Below, in pieces: positions 44,243 through 52,475 of a stretch of 64,000 nt of DNA. Below the pieces are notes generated by a model. That model was not told the origin of the DNA, did not search any database, and was given only the letters and a program-made list of their open reading frames with translations. Position 1 is the first letter of the stretch, and each line of letters starts with the position of its first letter. The DNA is taken from positions 1-64,000 of the forward strand of contig JAMCQI010000015.1 in assembly GCA_023381515.1 (NCBI GenBank). Direction: 5' to 3'. The translations under genes were made by a program, and so were the position numbers. This DNA is from Chloroflexota bacterium. GTDB taxonomy: Bacteria > Chloroflexota > Anaerolineae > UBA4142.

Positions 44243-45241
44243 ATGAAGAGATGGCGTCGCGTCCCATGGAAGCGCAATACCCGATTTCTTCCCAAGGCAA
44301 TCCTAGACAAAGTGAAAGGGTTCCCAACGGATTCATGCGTAGTCTCTTGTGTCGTGAAGATCCCATCCGAGCAGATCAAGACCGGTACGTATAAGCACTT
44401 GAAACTCTGCTGGCCGGAAGAAGGGCTGAAATACGAGCCCCGCGTTATGCCATTGCCAGCGATGGGAAAGTACTCTCACATTAATGCATACGGGCTGATT
44501 GTCGTAAGAAAAGATCTGGGATTGAAAGATGATGCTGTGACTTTTGAGGCACCCAACTACGGCGATTGGGATAAAGGCTCTCACACGATGGAATTCTGGT
44601 TCAAGAAATACCAGCGCGACTTTGTTGGACCGAAGCAACTAGAGATTCTGGTAGAACATCTCGGCGAAGATGTCCGATCTGCAGCCCAGGTCTTCAAGTT
44701 TACGGTCGACGAGGTGCTTCAGAGGAACAAGAGCAAATTCAGGGACAGCCTATTTGGTAACGCCAACCTATTGCAGGAGAATGTTGGCAACTATGATGCT
44801 TTCCCTAGCACGGCTTCTACTGAGGAGTATTTGAAAACACTCTACGTTAACTGGGCAATTCTTCCGCCCGGAGAAAGAGAAGACAACTTAAAGAGGATTC
44901 TCTCCAATATTCGAGACGATAATCCCCGAATCAGAGAGAACATAGCGAAACGAAACGATTATCTTGCCGGACTTAAGCCGAAGGACTTCGTGCGGGGGAC
45001 GAACGGCTTTCGCTCTTACTTCGGCGCACGTTTTGCCGACGACTTGGTCGTGTTCGAGAACATTGACTACGGGAACGCAATCTACGTCATGTTCGAGGAT
45101 TGGCAGGAACTTAGCCAGAAAAGCCGTCTAGAACTTCTTTCTGGGACCGGGGCCCGGTTTATCCGTATTCCGCACATTGAGGCATGGAAGCAAAAGCTGA
45201 AAAAGATTGTAGATGAGGGGCTCGCGCAGAAAGCGGCCTAG
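44243..45241 (+). CDS. Hypothetical protein, convergent with a PD-(D/E)XK nuclease gene
   Basis: 332 residues, AGGAG 7 nt before the ATG. Basic start (KRWRRVPWKRNTRF), then a mixed alpha/beta protein with FEAPNYGDWDKGSHTMEFWFKKYQRDF and GNAIYVMFEDWQELSQKSRLELL. No family recognised. Codon use is less GC-rich than the flanking lipoprotein genes, hinting at transfer. The 3' end overlaps the opposite-strand nuclease gene by 4 nt. Confidence 0.6.
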   Translation: MKRWRRVPWKRNTRFLPKAILDKVKGFPTDSCVVSCVVKIPSEQIKTGTYKHLKLCWPEEGLKYEPRVMPLPAMGKYSHINAYGLIVVRKDLGLKDDAVTFEAPNYGDWDKGSHTMEFWFKKYQRDFVGPKQLEILVEHLGEDVRSAAQVFKFTVDEVLQRNKSKFRDSLFGNANLLQENVGNYDAFPSTASTEEYLKTLYVNWAILPPGEREDNLKRILSNIRDDNPRIRENIAKRNDYLAGLKPKDFVRGTNGFRSYFGARFADDLVVFENIDYGNAIYVMFEDWQELSQKSRLELLSGTGARFIRIPHIEAWKQKLKKIVDEGLAQKAA

Positions 45242-46722
45242 TCTTCTGTTGCTCCATATTCGACTGCTCGGCGCTTTTCGCGCAGATAGGCTTCAATCGC
45301 GTGAAAGTCTCTGGCCAGCCGAGCGTCCACAAGCGTCCGCAAGTCGCCATCGTCGAAGAGCAGTATCAGAATATCTTGACGCAACCACCTGTCCGTCAGG
45401 TGGCCAAGCATGTTTTTCCAATCGTCTACCCGTCGACAGAACAACATGCCGAACCTCGAGCTTTTCCTGCCGCGGCGTTGGGCCATCTGGTTAAACTCAT
45501 TGTTTCCCATATCGCTCTTGTAGTTTTTGCATTCGATCGGAACAGAATTCGCGTTCAGTGTTTCACGAATCTCAGCAAAGAAGCCGACCCCTTGATGGTT
45601 GTCGGCAATAATATCAACCCGGCCTCGGCCGCTATTCGTCTCATATTCGACTGCGAAGTTCTCTAGGCACCAGTCAAAGACAAATTGGAGCAATTCGTAG
45701 ACTGCCATGTGGAAACGCCTAGCTTGTGCTTTCCCCGGTCTGATCTTTGTAAGCTCTGCTAAAAGTGCGCGGACAGCCGGGTCGTCCAGACCGGCTTTCC
45801 CCGAGTATTCAGCAGGATCCGTCGGTGCAAAGCGGTCTGTAAGCTCACGTCGGTATTGGTCAATCGCTTCTGGATGCTCGATGATGAATGCTGAAATATA
45901 TTTTTTGGTTAAGGCAAAACGGGGATCCTCACGGATTGACTTTTTCGTCACACGGGCAGAGCCATTCTTTAGTGTCTCGACAAGGGAATCCCGGGCATCA
46001 AGCAGTTCGCGTTGCAGCACATCGAGAACATACTTATCGAAGAATTCTCGATGGTTAATTAGGTCACGATCGCGTCGAATGAATCTCCGCGGCACCAGAA
46101 TATAATCATGTGTGTTTCTCGCCGGAAGATTGAAATAGCCGCCCGTCCACTCGCGTCGCTCAGCATCCCAGAACCCATCAACTGCACAGGGTCTTGCCGT
46201 TATCCGGAAGGCCTGACATGCCTCCTCAGTAAAACTCGATAGCTCCCCCAGGATGATATTGGCAATAAGGTCGGAAACTTTGTCTGGCCCGATGCCCTCA
46301 ATATGCAGCTCTAGTTCTTGGATGGCTTGAACGGCCCCAACTCGGGCGGCTTCTGAGTTGATGAGCGCTTCAACAATCTGGTCTTCTTGTGCCTGGCCAA
46401 TTCCCCGCCCGCCTCTTGCCAGGCGGCTTACTCCGAGATGAATCTCTGTGGGCTCAGCCATGCGTCCGTGAATGAGGCGATGGAGGTGACGATCATCGCG
46501 CTGCCGAATCGGATCTATGAGGGCCTGAAAGTAAGAGGTAATTGCACGATGGCATCTCGCTGCCAACTCAGTTGGGTCCTTCGTGATTGCATAGGGATCG
46601 ATATACAGAGGGGCGTCTGATGCCAAATCAAAATCTACAAAGGGCAACTCGTATTGGGGAAGATCTACTCCGAAATAGCGGCTAAACCACTGGCGTCTGG
46701 TTCTCTTTTGATGTGTTGGCAT
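45238..46722 (-). CDS. Putative restriction-type PD-(D/E)XK nuclease
   Basis: 494 residues. The C-terminal third has a nuclease core: GRGRVDIIADN (Asp), a spacer of about 20 residues and PIECKNYKSDMGNNEFNQMA (E.K). The N-terminal part (FGVDLPQYELPFVDFDLASDAPLYIDPYAI) and the helical middle are unfamiliar. Likely a DNA-cleaving defence or mobility protein; the partner is unknown. Convergent with the gene at 44243, which it overlaps by 4 nt. Confidence 0.6.
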   Translation of the reverse strand: MPTHQKRTRRQWFSRYFGVDLPQYELPFVDFDLASDAPLYIDPYAITKDPTELAARCHRAITSYFQALIDPIRQRDDRHLHRLIHGRMAEPTEIHLGVSRLARGGRGIGQAQEDQIVEALINSEAARVGAVQAIQELELHIEGIGPDKVSDLIANIILGELSSFTEEACQAFRITARPCAVDGFWDAERREWTGGYFNLPARNTHDYILVPRRFIRRDRDLINHREFFDKYVLDVLQRELLDARDSLVETLKNGSARVTKKSIREDPRFALTKKYISAFIIEHPEAIDQYRRELTDRFAPTDPAEYSGKAGLDDPAVRALLAELTKIRPGKAQARRFHMAVYELLQFVFDWCLENFAVEYETNSGRGRVDIIADNHQGVGFFAEIRETLNANSVPIECKNYKSDMGNNEFNQMAQRRGRKSSRFGMLFCRRVDDWKNMLGHLTDRWLRQDILILLFDDGDLRTLVDARLARDFHAIEAYLREKRRAVEYGATED

Positions 46723-47465
46723 TTGGTTTCAGGGCGACAGGTGGGTCTCGTTGTTCCAGACCTCTCAGGAGGCAATTATAAGGCCTGTAGAGTGTAGGGG
46801 CAATTCTTCCCGTGCCATAAGACCAAATGGACTCTCGTGCTATTAGTAAATATTCCATCGTAGGGTCCCGTCCTTCTTTGCCTTGCACTGGAAATTCAGA
46901 CCGTTTCTCTCTTATGAAGACCGGTGTTATGATTTCCATTGTTAGACAGAAACGAAAAACATCCCTCCAAGCGTGAACGGGCTCTGAACCACCGTTCCTC
47001 AGACAGAAAAATTCCACGCTAACGTCGAAAAAAGGACGGTCTTCCAGTGCAAGGGAGAAAAACGGCGGAAGCGATCACCCGCTGCCTTTTCGCTGAGCCT
47101 GAGGAGCGACATTCGATTGCAGCGCAGAACAAATCCGGCGTTAATCGTCGTCGTAAACTGGTTTTCCAGTATGACTCGGAACAGGTCCGACAGACGTTCC
47201 GAACAATCGGAATGGCTAATGGCTTCTACCTTCTCGTAGGTGGAAGCCTTTCTTGTGCCTGGACTCCTTTCTCCACATGGGGAGTCCATTTCATTTTCCG
47301 AGATGGTTCACATGTTCACCCTCGCAGAGGTCGCGGGGTCTGCGACCTACTGGGCTGCTTTTTCCCAGCACCCCTTCTTCATTCCCAGCGTCATTTCTAC
47401 GGAGCGTTCCACCCGCAATTGTCGACCTCCTTCGAGACGCGATGGAGAAGATGAGTTTCAAATGA
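46723..47465. other. No convincing gene
   Basis: About 740 bp with only short frames of poor composition. A perfect 7-bp inverted repeat (AGGTCGC/GCGACCT) lies at about 47326-47346. Likely degraded sequence between the nuclease gene and the TnsA-like remnant. Confidence 0.5.
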
Positions 47466-47640
47466 AGACTACCGGTCGGCAATGCCCGGTTGGTCCATAG
47501 CGACGGCACAAGCATTCGCGGCGTGGTCACGAACAAAGCCGGGCCCTTCGGCCGTCCAGTTCGAATCCTGGCTCGAACGATCTCTCTTGCTGCGTTTGGA
47601 GCGAGACCCCACGGTCAAGGGTTATGGCAGCCAGCCCGAG
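47466..47640 (+). pseudogene. TnsA-like transposon endonuclease remnant
   Basis: Two frames together read TSIRGVVTNKAGPFGRPV and QFESWLERSLLLRLERDPTVKGYGSQPE. This is the conserved start of the TnsA endonuclease domain (FES.LER...L.FDP.V..Y..QP). A one-base shift at about 47560 separates them, and nothing of the C-terminal half remains. TnsA makes the 5' cuts in Tn7-like transposition. It is a small fragment, but the pattern is distinctive. Confidence 0.6.
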
Positions 47641-47859
47641 AAGGCTATGCCGCATCCTGCCAGTTCAGGCAAGAGGATTTTGAATAGGAGCGTGAAAGCC
47701 CGGGGGGGTCTCCAAGTGCCGTATCGTTTTTGTAATCAGCCAGAGAGCTGTCCGAATGAGCTTGAGCAGCAATGGGCTGAGGAGTTCGCCAGAATCTCGC
47801 CCCGGCACTGGGCGTCATCAGACTGCCGCAACCAGTGTCTCCAAACGTGGGTCAAATCC

Positions 47860-48141
47860 TGTGGTCTTGCATAAAGTCGTGCCTGTGAAGGGCATTGCAG
47901 AAAGTCGTGCCCCCGCAAGGCGACAAACACGCGATTCTTGACAAGAATTGCAGAAACTTGCCAACACTGGCCCTTGACATTCGATCTATTGCAGCATATC
48001 CCGCGATAGCCGATGTACTTGAAAGGCAAGATAAGCTCTTGTGGTACCTTGCGGTTCAGGGTTCAGCGGATTGTGCCCATTCCGCAGAGGGGCACGACTT
48101 TTTGCAATGGATGCAGGAGTATGACTTTATGCAAGACAACA
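47860..48141. mobile_element. Miniature Tn7-like transposon (282 bp)
   Basis: Terminal inverted repeats TGTGGTCTTGCATAAAGTC (left, from 47860) and TGTTGTCTTGCATAAAGTC (right, read inward from 48141). A second site at each end (TTGCAGAAAGTCGTGCC left, TTGCAAAAAGTCGTGCC right), and a weaker third at the left (TTGCAGAAACTTGCC), have the look of TnsB-binding sites. The 5 bp AATCC is duplicated at 47855-47859 and 48142-48146, as Tn7-like elements do. No gene inside. Terminal TGT and the repeat array define it. Confidence 0.8.
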
Positions 48142-48155
48142 AATCCTCAGCGCCT

Positions 48156-48186
48156 TAATCGGATTCTAATCTGGGTGTGGTATAAT
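48156..48186 (+). promoter_or_regulatory. TAATC-box promoter of the two-component operon
   Basis: TAATC at 48156-48160 and again at 48167-48171 (11-bp period), then 9 bp, then a perfect TATAAT (48181-48186). The ATG of the response regulator follows 29 bp later. The tandem 11-bp direct repeat next to -10 is the layout used by OmpR/PhoB-type activators, so the operon is probably autoregulated. The mini-transposon's right target duplication ends only 9 bp upstream. Confidence 0.7.
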
Positions 48187-48214
48187 TCAAACGAATCCTT
48201 GTGGAGATTTTTTG

Positions 48215-48892
48215 ATGCGCGTTTTGCTTGTGGAAGATGAAACCCGAATCGCCGCGTTTGTGCGCAAGGGCTTGCAGGAAGAGCAGTACGTCGTGGATGT
48301 CGCGGAGGATGGTGTCGCCGCGCTCGATTTTATCGACGCGACCACCTATGACCTCATCCTCCTCGATGTGATGTTGCCGTGCCGCGATGGGTTTAGTGTG
48401 TGCAAAGAAATTCGGCGGCGCGGAATGAAAACGCCGGTGCTGATGCTGACCGCCCGCGACGCGGTGGACGACCGCGTGCGTGGCTTGGACGCGGGCGCGG
48501 ACGATTACCTCGTCAAGCCCTTTGCGTTCAAAGAACTGTTGGCGCGCTTGCGCGCGCTCGCGCGCCGCCCGCCCGAAACCCAATCCCTGGAACTATGCAT
48601 TGGCGACTTGACGCTGGACACGACGACGCATCAAGCCGCGCGCGCGGACCAAGCCATCGAGTTGAGCGCGCGCGAGTATCGTCTGCTCGCATTTCTGATG
48701 CGGCACGCGGGACAGCCGCTGACGCGCACGCAGATCGCCGAAGGCGTGTGGGGCTATGACTTTGACGCGAACTCGAATGTGGTGGACGTCTACATTCGCT
48801 ATCTGCGTCGTAAGGTGGACGACCCGTTTGAAACCAAGTTGATTCAAACCGTGCGCGGCGTCGGCTATAAAATCGAGGCATCCAATGTTTAA
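48215..48892 (+). CDS. OmpR/PhoB-family response regulator
   Basis: 225 residues. Receiver domain with acidic pair E7-D8, phosphoacceptor D51 (LILLDVMLP), and the conserved Lys in DDYLVKPFAF. A winged-helix C-terminal domain follows (LSAREYRLLAFLMRHAGQPLTRTQIAEGVWG...VVDVYIRYLRRKVD). GGAG lies 8 nt before the ATG; a TTG directly upstream is a less likely start. It overlaps the kinase gene by 8 nt. Candidate regulator of the TAATC-box promoters. Confidence 0.95.
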   Translation: MRVLLVEDETRIAAFVRKGLQEEQYVVDVAEDGVAALDFIDATTYDLILLDVMLPCRDGFSVCKEIRRRGMKTPVLMLTARDAVDDRVRGLDAGADDYLVKPFAFKELLARLRALARRPPETQSLELCIGDLTLDTTTHQAARADQAIELSAREYRLLAFLMRHAGQPLTRTQIAEGVWGYDFDANSNVVDVYIRYLRRKVDDPFETKLIQTVRGVGYKIEASNV

Positions 48893-50315
48893 GACGATTC
48901 GAGCGCGCCTGACCCTATGGTACATCGCGCTCCTCGCGCTGATCCTGATCGCGTTCAGCGCGGCGCTCTATTTCACCCTGGCGCGTTCGCTATACCAACA
49001 GGTGGACAACACGCTGCGCCTGAACGCGGAGCAACTTGCCGGCGCAGTGAACATCGAACAGGGACAAGTCAACTTTCAGAATAGCGAAGGCGATACGTCC
49101 GACGCGGCGAGCCTGCGCGAATCGGGCTATCTGGTGCGCTTGGTGGACGCGGGCGGACATATCGTGGATACGAATGCGCGCTTTGCCGCGCTGCCGGTCG
49201 CGCAAAGCGCGCTCGACGCCGCGCGGGGCGGGCAAGCGCCGCTGGAAACCGCCGCGGTCAACGGACGCCCGTACCGCATCTACACGCGCCCGATCAGCGA
49301 GAATGGAAGTTTTTACGGCGCGCTGCAAATCGCCCAGCCACTCGACGAGGTGGAAAGCGCGCTGCGGCAGTTGCTCGTGCTGCTCTTCGCGATCGTCCCG
49401 CTCACGCTCGCGCTGGCGTCGGGCGGCGGCTACTGGTTCGCCCAGCGCGCACTCGCGCCGATGGAACGCATCACGCGCGCGGCGCGGCGCATCAGCGCGC
49501 AAGATTTGAGTCAGCGTCTGAATATGAACTTGCCCGACGATGAAGTGGGACGGCTCGCGCGCACGTTCGACGGAATGTTGGCGCGGCTCGACGACGCGTT
49601 TCGCCGTGAGCGCGAATTCACCGCGAACGCGTCGCACGAATTGCGGACGCCGCTGACGGTGATGCGCGGCGAGATCGACGTTGCGCTGAATCGTCCGCGC
49701 TCCAAAGACGAGTACGCGCGCGTCTTGCGCGGAATCGGCGAAGACGTGGATCGCTTGACGGAAATGGCAAACGATTTACTGATCCTCGCGCGCGCGGACG
49801 CGAGCAAACTGCCGCTCCAATTCGACGCGGTGAGTGCGGCGCGTTTCCTTCAAGCCGTCGCTGACGAAATGCGCCCGCTCGCGGAAGAACGCGCCATCGC
49901 GCTCGTCGAACACGCGGACGAACCGCTGACCATTTGGGCGGATGAAGACAAACTGCTCCACGTTATGTTCAACCTGGTCGAGAACGCTTTGAAATTCACG
50001 CCGCGCGGCGGAACGATTACCTTGTCTGCCGCCCGCGAAAATCAACACGCGCTTGTAACGGTCACCGATACGGGCGCGGGGATTGCGCCCGACCATTTGC
50101 CGCACATCTTTGAGCGGTTCTATCGCGCCGACGAAGCGCACGCTTCGCACACGGGCGGCGCGGGGCTGGGCCTCGCCATCGCGCACGCGCTCGTCGCCGC
50201 GCAAGGCGGCGCGCTGGAAGCGCGCAGCGTCCAGGGACACGGCGCGACGTTTACGATTCGGATGGCGATGCAAAAACCTTCCAGGTCTTCAACACCTGGA
50301 AGGTTTGGAGGATGA
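48885..50315 (+). CDS. Sensor histidine kinase
   Basis: 476 residues. Transmembrane helix about 11-33, a periplasmic/extracellular domain of about 130 residues, a second helix (LLVLLFAIVPLTLALASGGGYW), HAMP, then HisKA (ANASHELRTPLTVMRGEID) and HATPase domains (N-box LVENALKFTPRGG, DTGAGIAPDHLPHIFERFYR, GGAGLGLAIAHALV). Phosphorylates the adjacent response regulator. Its last about 13 codons lie in a palindromic repeat, so the tail has been altered by a repeat insertion. Confidence 0.95.
   Translation: MFKTIRARLTLWYIALLALILIAFSAALYFTLARSLYQQVDNTLRLNAEQLAGAVNIEQGQVNFQNSEGDTSDAASLRESGYLVRLVDAGGHIVDTNARFAALPVAQSALDAARGGQAPLETAAVNGRPYRIYTRPISENGSFYGALQIAQPLDEVESALRQLLVLLFAIVPLTLALASGGGYWFAQRALAPMERITRAARRISAQDLSQRLNMNLPDDEVGRLARTFDGMLARLDDAFRREREFTANASHELRTPLTVMRGEIDVALNRPRSKDEYARVLRGIGEDVDRLTEMANDLLILARADASKLPLQFDAVSAARFLQAVADEMRPLAEERAIALVEHADEPLTIWADEDKLLHVMFNLVENALKFTPRGGTITLSAARENQHALVTVTDTGAGIAPDHLPHIFERFYRADEAHASHTGGAGLGLAIAHALVAAQGGALEARSVQGHGATFTIRMAMQKPSRSSTPGRFGG
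50274..50306 (+). repeat. Palindromic dispersed repeat (AACCTGGAAGGT type)
   Basis: 13-bp perfect arms (50274-50286 and 50294-50306) around a 7-nt loop, containing ACCTGGAAGG. A relative with the same core is at 51195-51213. Such short palindromes recur in Chloroflexota genomes. This one lies in the 3' coding end of the kinase. Confidence 0.7.
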
Positions 50316-50660
50316 ATGACCTGGGATTGGCATTTATTTCTCGCCATCAATCAGCTCGCGGGACAATCGCAACTTTTAGATGCCGCGGGCAGGTTTTTTG
50401 TCGAAGATGCCTTTATGGTTTTTCCGCTGTTGCTGATCGCGCTGTGGTTTGTGCTGGGACGCGCCCGCTGGCTCTGGGTCGCATTGGGCGCTCTCATCGG
50501 CGTTGCGCGCGTGTTCGTCGGCGTGCATTATCCCATCGACGTGTTGGACGGCGCGGCGCTCGGCGCAACCTGGGGCTTGCTCGCGCTGGCGTTCGCGCCA
50601 TCGCTCGCACTCATCGAAACGCCGCTTCTCGAACGACTGGCGCGCTGGCGGTTGGCGTAG
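50316..50660 (+). CDS. Truncated PAP2-family phosphatase-like membrane protein
   Basis: 114 residues with three hydrophobic segments. The N terminus (DWHLFLAINQLAGQSQLLDA) and the C-terminal catalytic motif (RVFVGVHYPIDVLDGAALG, with the R, H and D of PAP2 motif C3) fit a membrane phosphatase such as undecaprenyl-diphosphatase. Motifs C1 and C2 (K...RP and PSGH) are missing, apparently by deletion, so activity is doubtful. The ATG directly follows the kinase stop with GGAGG upstream. Confidence 0.7.
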   Translation: MTWDWHLFLAINQLAGQSQLLDAAGRFFVEDAFMVFPLLLIALWFVLGRARWLWVALGALIGVARVFVGVHYPIDVLDGAALGATWGLLALAFAPSLALIETPLLERLARWRLA

Positions 50661-50754
50661 CGATCCATCGAACATTCAACTCGTCTCGCAAGAGGCGAGT
50701 GTTTTTATTGGCGCGGACGATAACACAACTGTAATCTTTTTGCCGCACTCGTTT

Positions 50755-50774
50755 TAATCTGCGCCGTTTATACT
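50755..50774 (+). promoter_or_regulatory. TAATC-box promoter
   Basis: TAATC (50755-50759), 9 bp, TATACT (50769-50774). An additional TAATC lies 23 bp upstream. The surrounding 50 bp are nearly the same as at 57410-57460 (for example CTCGTTTTAATC). Drives the small secreted protein gene 70 bp downstream. Confidence 0.65.
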
Positions 50775-50843
50775 GACGCTAGTTTCGCAGACGATCCTTC
50801 GACTCCGCTCAGGAGGCTGACGAATCAACTATAGGAGGTTACG

Positions 50844-51176
50844 ATGAAACGAAATTTGCTGGCGCTTGCCGCCGTGATGGCGTTCGCGTTCCTCGCGCTC
50901 GGCGCAGTGGGACACGCCTCGGCGCAAGGACCGACGGGCACACCGCCCCCAACGTCGAGCGCGGTTGCGCCGAGTGTGGACAATGAGCCGCAATCGGCGG
51001 TGGACACCGACACTACGCAAGACCAGGTCGGCGCGCAAGTCGAAGACCGCACGCCCGATGGCGCCGAACTCCAATCGAATGCGCCTGACACGGACACCAT
51101 CCAAGATGGTTCGCAATCAGGCAATCAGATCAAAGATGGCTTGCCTGAAACGACCACTCCCGAAACGGGCGGCTAG
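50844..51176 (+). CDS. Small secreted acidic protein
   Basis: 110 residues. Signal peptide (KRNLLALAAVMAFAFLALGAVGHASAQ) followed by an unstructured Thr/Pro/Asp/Gln-rich chain (PTGTPPPTSS, DTDTTQDQVG, DTIQDGSQSGNQIKDG). AGGAGG before the ATG. A relative, with the same AQGP.T.PP junction, is at 59119. Function unknown; probably released or wall-associated. Confidence 0.7.
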   Translation: MKRNLLALAAVMAFAFLALGAVGHASAQGPTGTPPPTSSAVAPSVDNEPQSAVDTDTTQDQVGAQVEDRTPDGAELQSNAPDTDTIQDGSQSGNQIKDGLPETTTPETGG

Positions 51177-51194
51177 TCGGCACGTAGAGACCCT

Positions 51195-51213
51195 CCAGGT
51201 TTCCAAAACCTGG
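51195..51213 (+). repeat. Palindromic dispersed repeat
   Basis: CCAGGTTT and AAACCTGG arms around a 3-nt loop, in the AACCTGGAAGGT family also seen at 50274. It lies in the 64-bp gap between two genes and may act as an mRNA hairpin. Confidence 0.6.
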
Positions 51214-51240
51214 AAGGTCTTCAAAGGTCTGGTCACGACG

Positions 51241-52356
51241 ATGAAAACTCTAACCTTCCGATTCATTCAAATCGAATTGATGCTGGTCGCGCTGATGCTC
51301 ATAGGCATCACGAGCGCGTTCCTGATTTCGCCGAACGCGCTGACCCAGGTCGTGGACGGCGTGCGCGGAATCGTCGGACCCGAACCGATCGCGCTTGCTG
51401 AAACTGTCTATTACGGCGCGACGGACACGCTCCAACAAAACACGAGCACGGCGAGCACGCCTCGCTTTTGGTCGCCGCCCGCGCCATCCCAGGTCGCGCC
51501 CGCAAACATATTTTCGCCGCGCACCGTGCCGCCGCTCTATCCCGCGCTCGCCGCGCCAGGCGAAGGCACGTGGACGCCGATTCCAAATTCATTCAATCCG
51601 AGCGCCGCGCCGCTGATGTATAAAACCTTTTTGCATCCCGACGCCACGCGCCTCTACGCCCAGGTCGCCATCGTCGCGCTCGATGCCACGCGCCTGCGTC
51701 TGCGCGCCGTCGCGGGCACCAAGGAGCCAGTCTCGACCGCGAGCGTCCCGCGCCCAGGGTTGATTCCTAGTTCCGATGTGGCGTCGCTCGTCGCCGCGTT
51801 CAACGGCGGATTCAGAGCGATCCACGGTCATTACGGGATGATGGTCAAGGGGCAAGCGCTTTTGCCGCCGTTGCTCAATGCGAACACGATTGCGCTCTAC
51901 CGCGATGGCAGTATGCGGATCGCGCCCTGGTCGTTCATATCGGACACGCTGCCGTTGATGGGATCGTTTCGCCAGACGCCCGCTTATTTGGCGCTCGACG
52001 GTCAGACCAATCCTGATTTGCAGAATGAACAATTTTCTCCCTGGGGCAAAAGTGTCAACGGCAAAATCGCGATTTCCCGTTCCGCGCTCGGCATTAGCGC
52101 GGATGGACGCACGCTGTATTACGCCGCGGGCGAGTCGCTCACCACGCAACATCTCGCCGAAGCATTGGTCGCCGCGGGCGCGAGCAATGTCGCCGAGTTG
52201 GACGTGAACTGGTCGTATCAACATCTTCTGACGTATGCGCCGCGCGCGGGCAATCCGACGGAACAGGTATTGCTCGACGCGATGGTTTACCAACCTGGGA
52301 TGTACGTGACGCGTCCATCGCCACGCGACTTTTTCTACCTGACGCTCGTCAAATAA
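51241..52356 (+). CDS. Phosphodiester-glycosidase-like (NAGPA/DUF2233) exported protein
   Basis: 371 residues. An N-terminal membrane anchor (LMLVALMLIGITSAFLI) precedes a linker and a C-terminal domain with LVAAFNGGFRAIHGHYGMMVKGQ, ALGISADGRTLYYAAGES and ASNVAELDVNWS. The family cleaves phosphodiester-linked sugars, usually with an NLDGGGS motif. Here that is ELDVNWS, so substrate or activity may differ. A close paralogue is at 57556 with the same order of blocks. Likely acts on cell-envelope glycopolymers. Confidence 0.75.
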   Translation: MKTLTFRFIQIELMLVALMLIGITSAFLISPNALTQVVDGVRGIVGPEPIALAETVYYGATDTLQQNTSTASTPRFWSPPAPSQVAPANIFSPRTVPPLYPALAAPGEGTWTPIPNSFNPSAAPLMYKTFLHPDATRLYAQVAIVALDATRLRLRAVAGTKEPVSTASVPRPGLIPSSDVASLVAAFNGGFRAIHGHYGMMVKGQALLPPLLNANTIALYRDGSMRIAPWSFISDTLPLMGSFRQTPAYLALDGQTNPDLQNEQFSPWGKSVNGKIAISRSALGISADGRTLYYAAGESLTTQHLAEALVAAGASNVAELDVNWSYQHLLTYAPRAGNPTEQVLLDAMVYQPGMYVTRPSPRDFFYLTLVK

Positions 52357-52401
52357 TCTGTGCAGAACCTAGTCACCGCGATGAGGAGCAGGAATCTGCC
52401 T

Positions 52402-52432
52402 TAATCGGGTTTTCATCTGGCGGTAGTAGACT
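52402..52432 (+). promoter_or_regulatory. TAATC-box promoter
   Basis: TAATC (52402-52406) and TCATC (52413-52417) at 11-bp period, then 9 bp and TAGACT (52427-52432). The upstream part CCTTAATCGG is identical to that of the response-regulator promoter. ATG of the lipoprotein follows 43 bp later. Confidence 0.65.
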
Positions 52433-52475
52433 GAGAATAATCCCACATCTGCGGCGCGTGCGACGAGGGCAATTT

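Noticed and set aside
46682..47454. Several 80-130-codon frames on both strands
   Set aside because: No ribosome sites, unnatural composition and mutual overlap; treated as degraded sequence.
47555..47582. A T-arm-like sequence (CCAGTTCGAATCCTGG) suggesting a tRNA gene
   Set aside because: No acceptor, D-arm or anticodon stem can be drawn around it, and the bases encode the TnsA-like QFESWLE segment.
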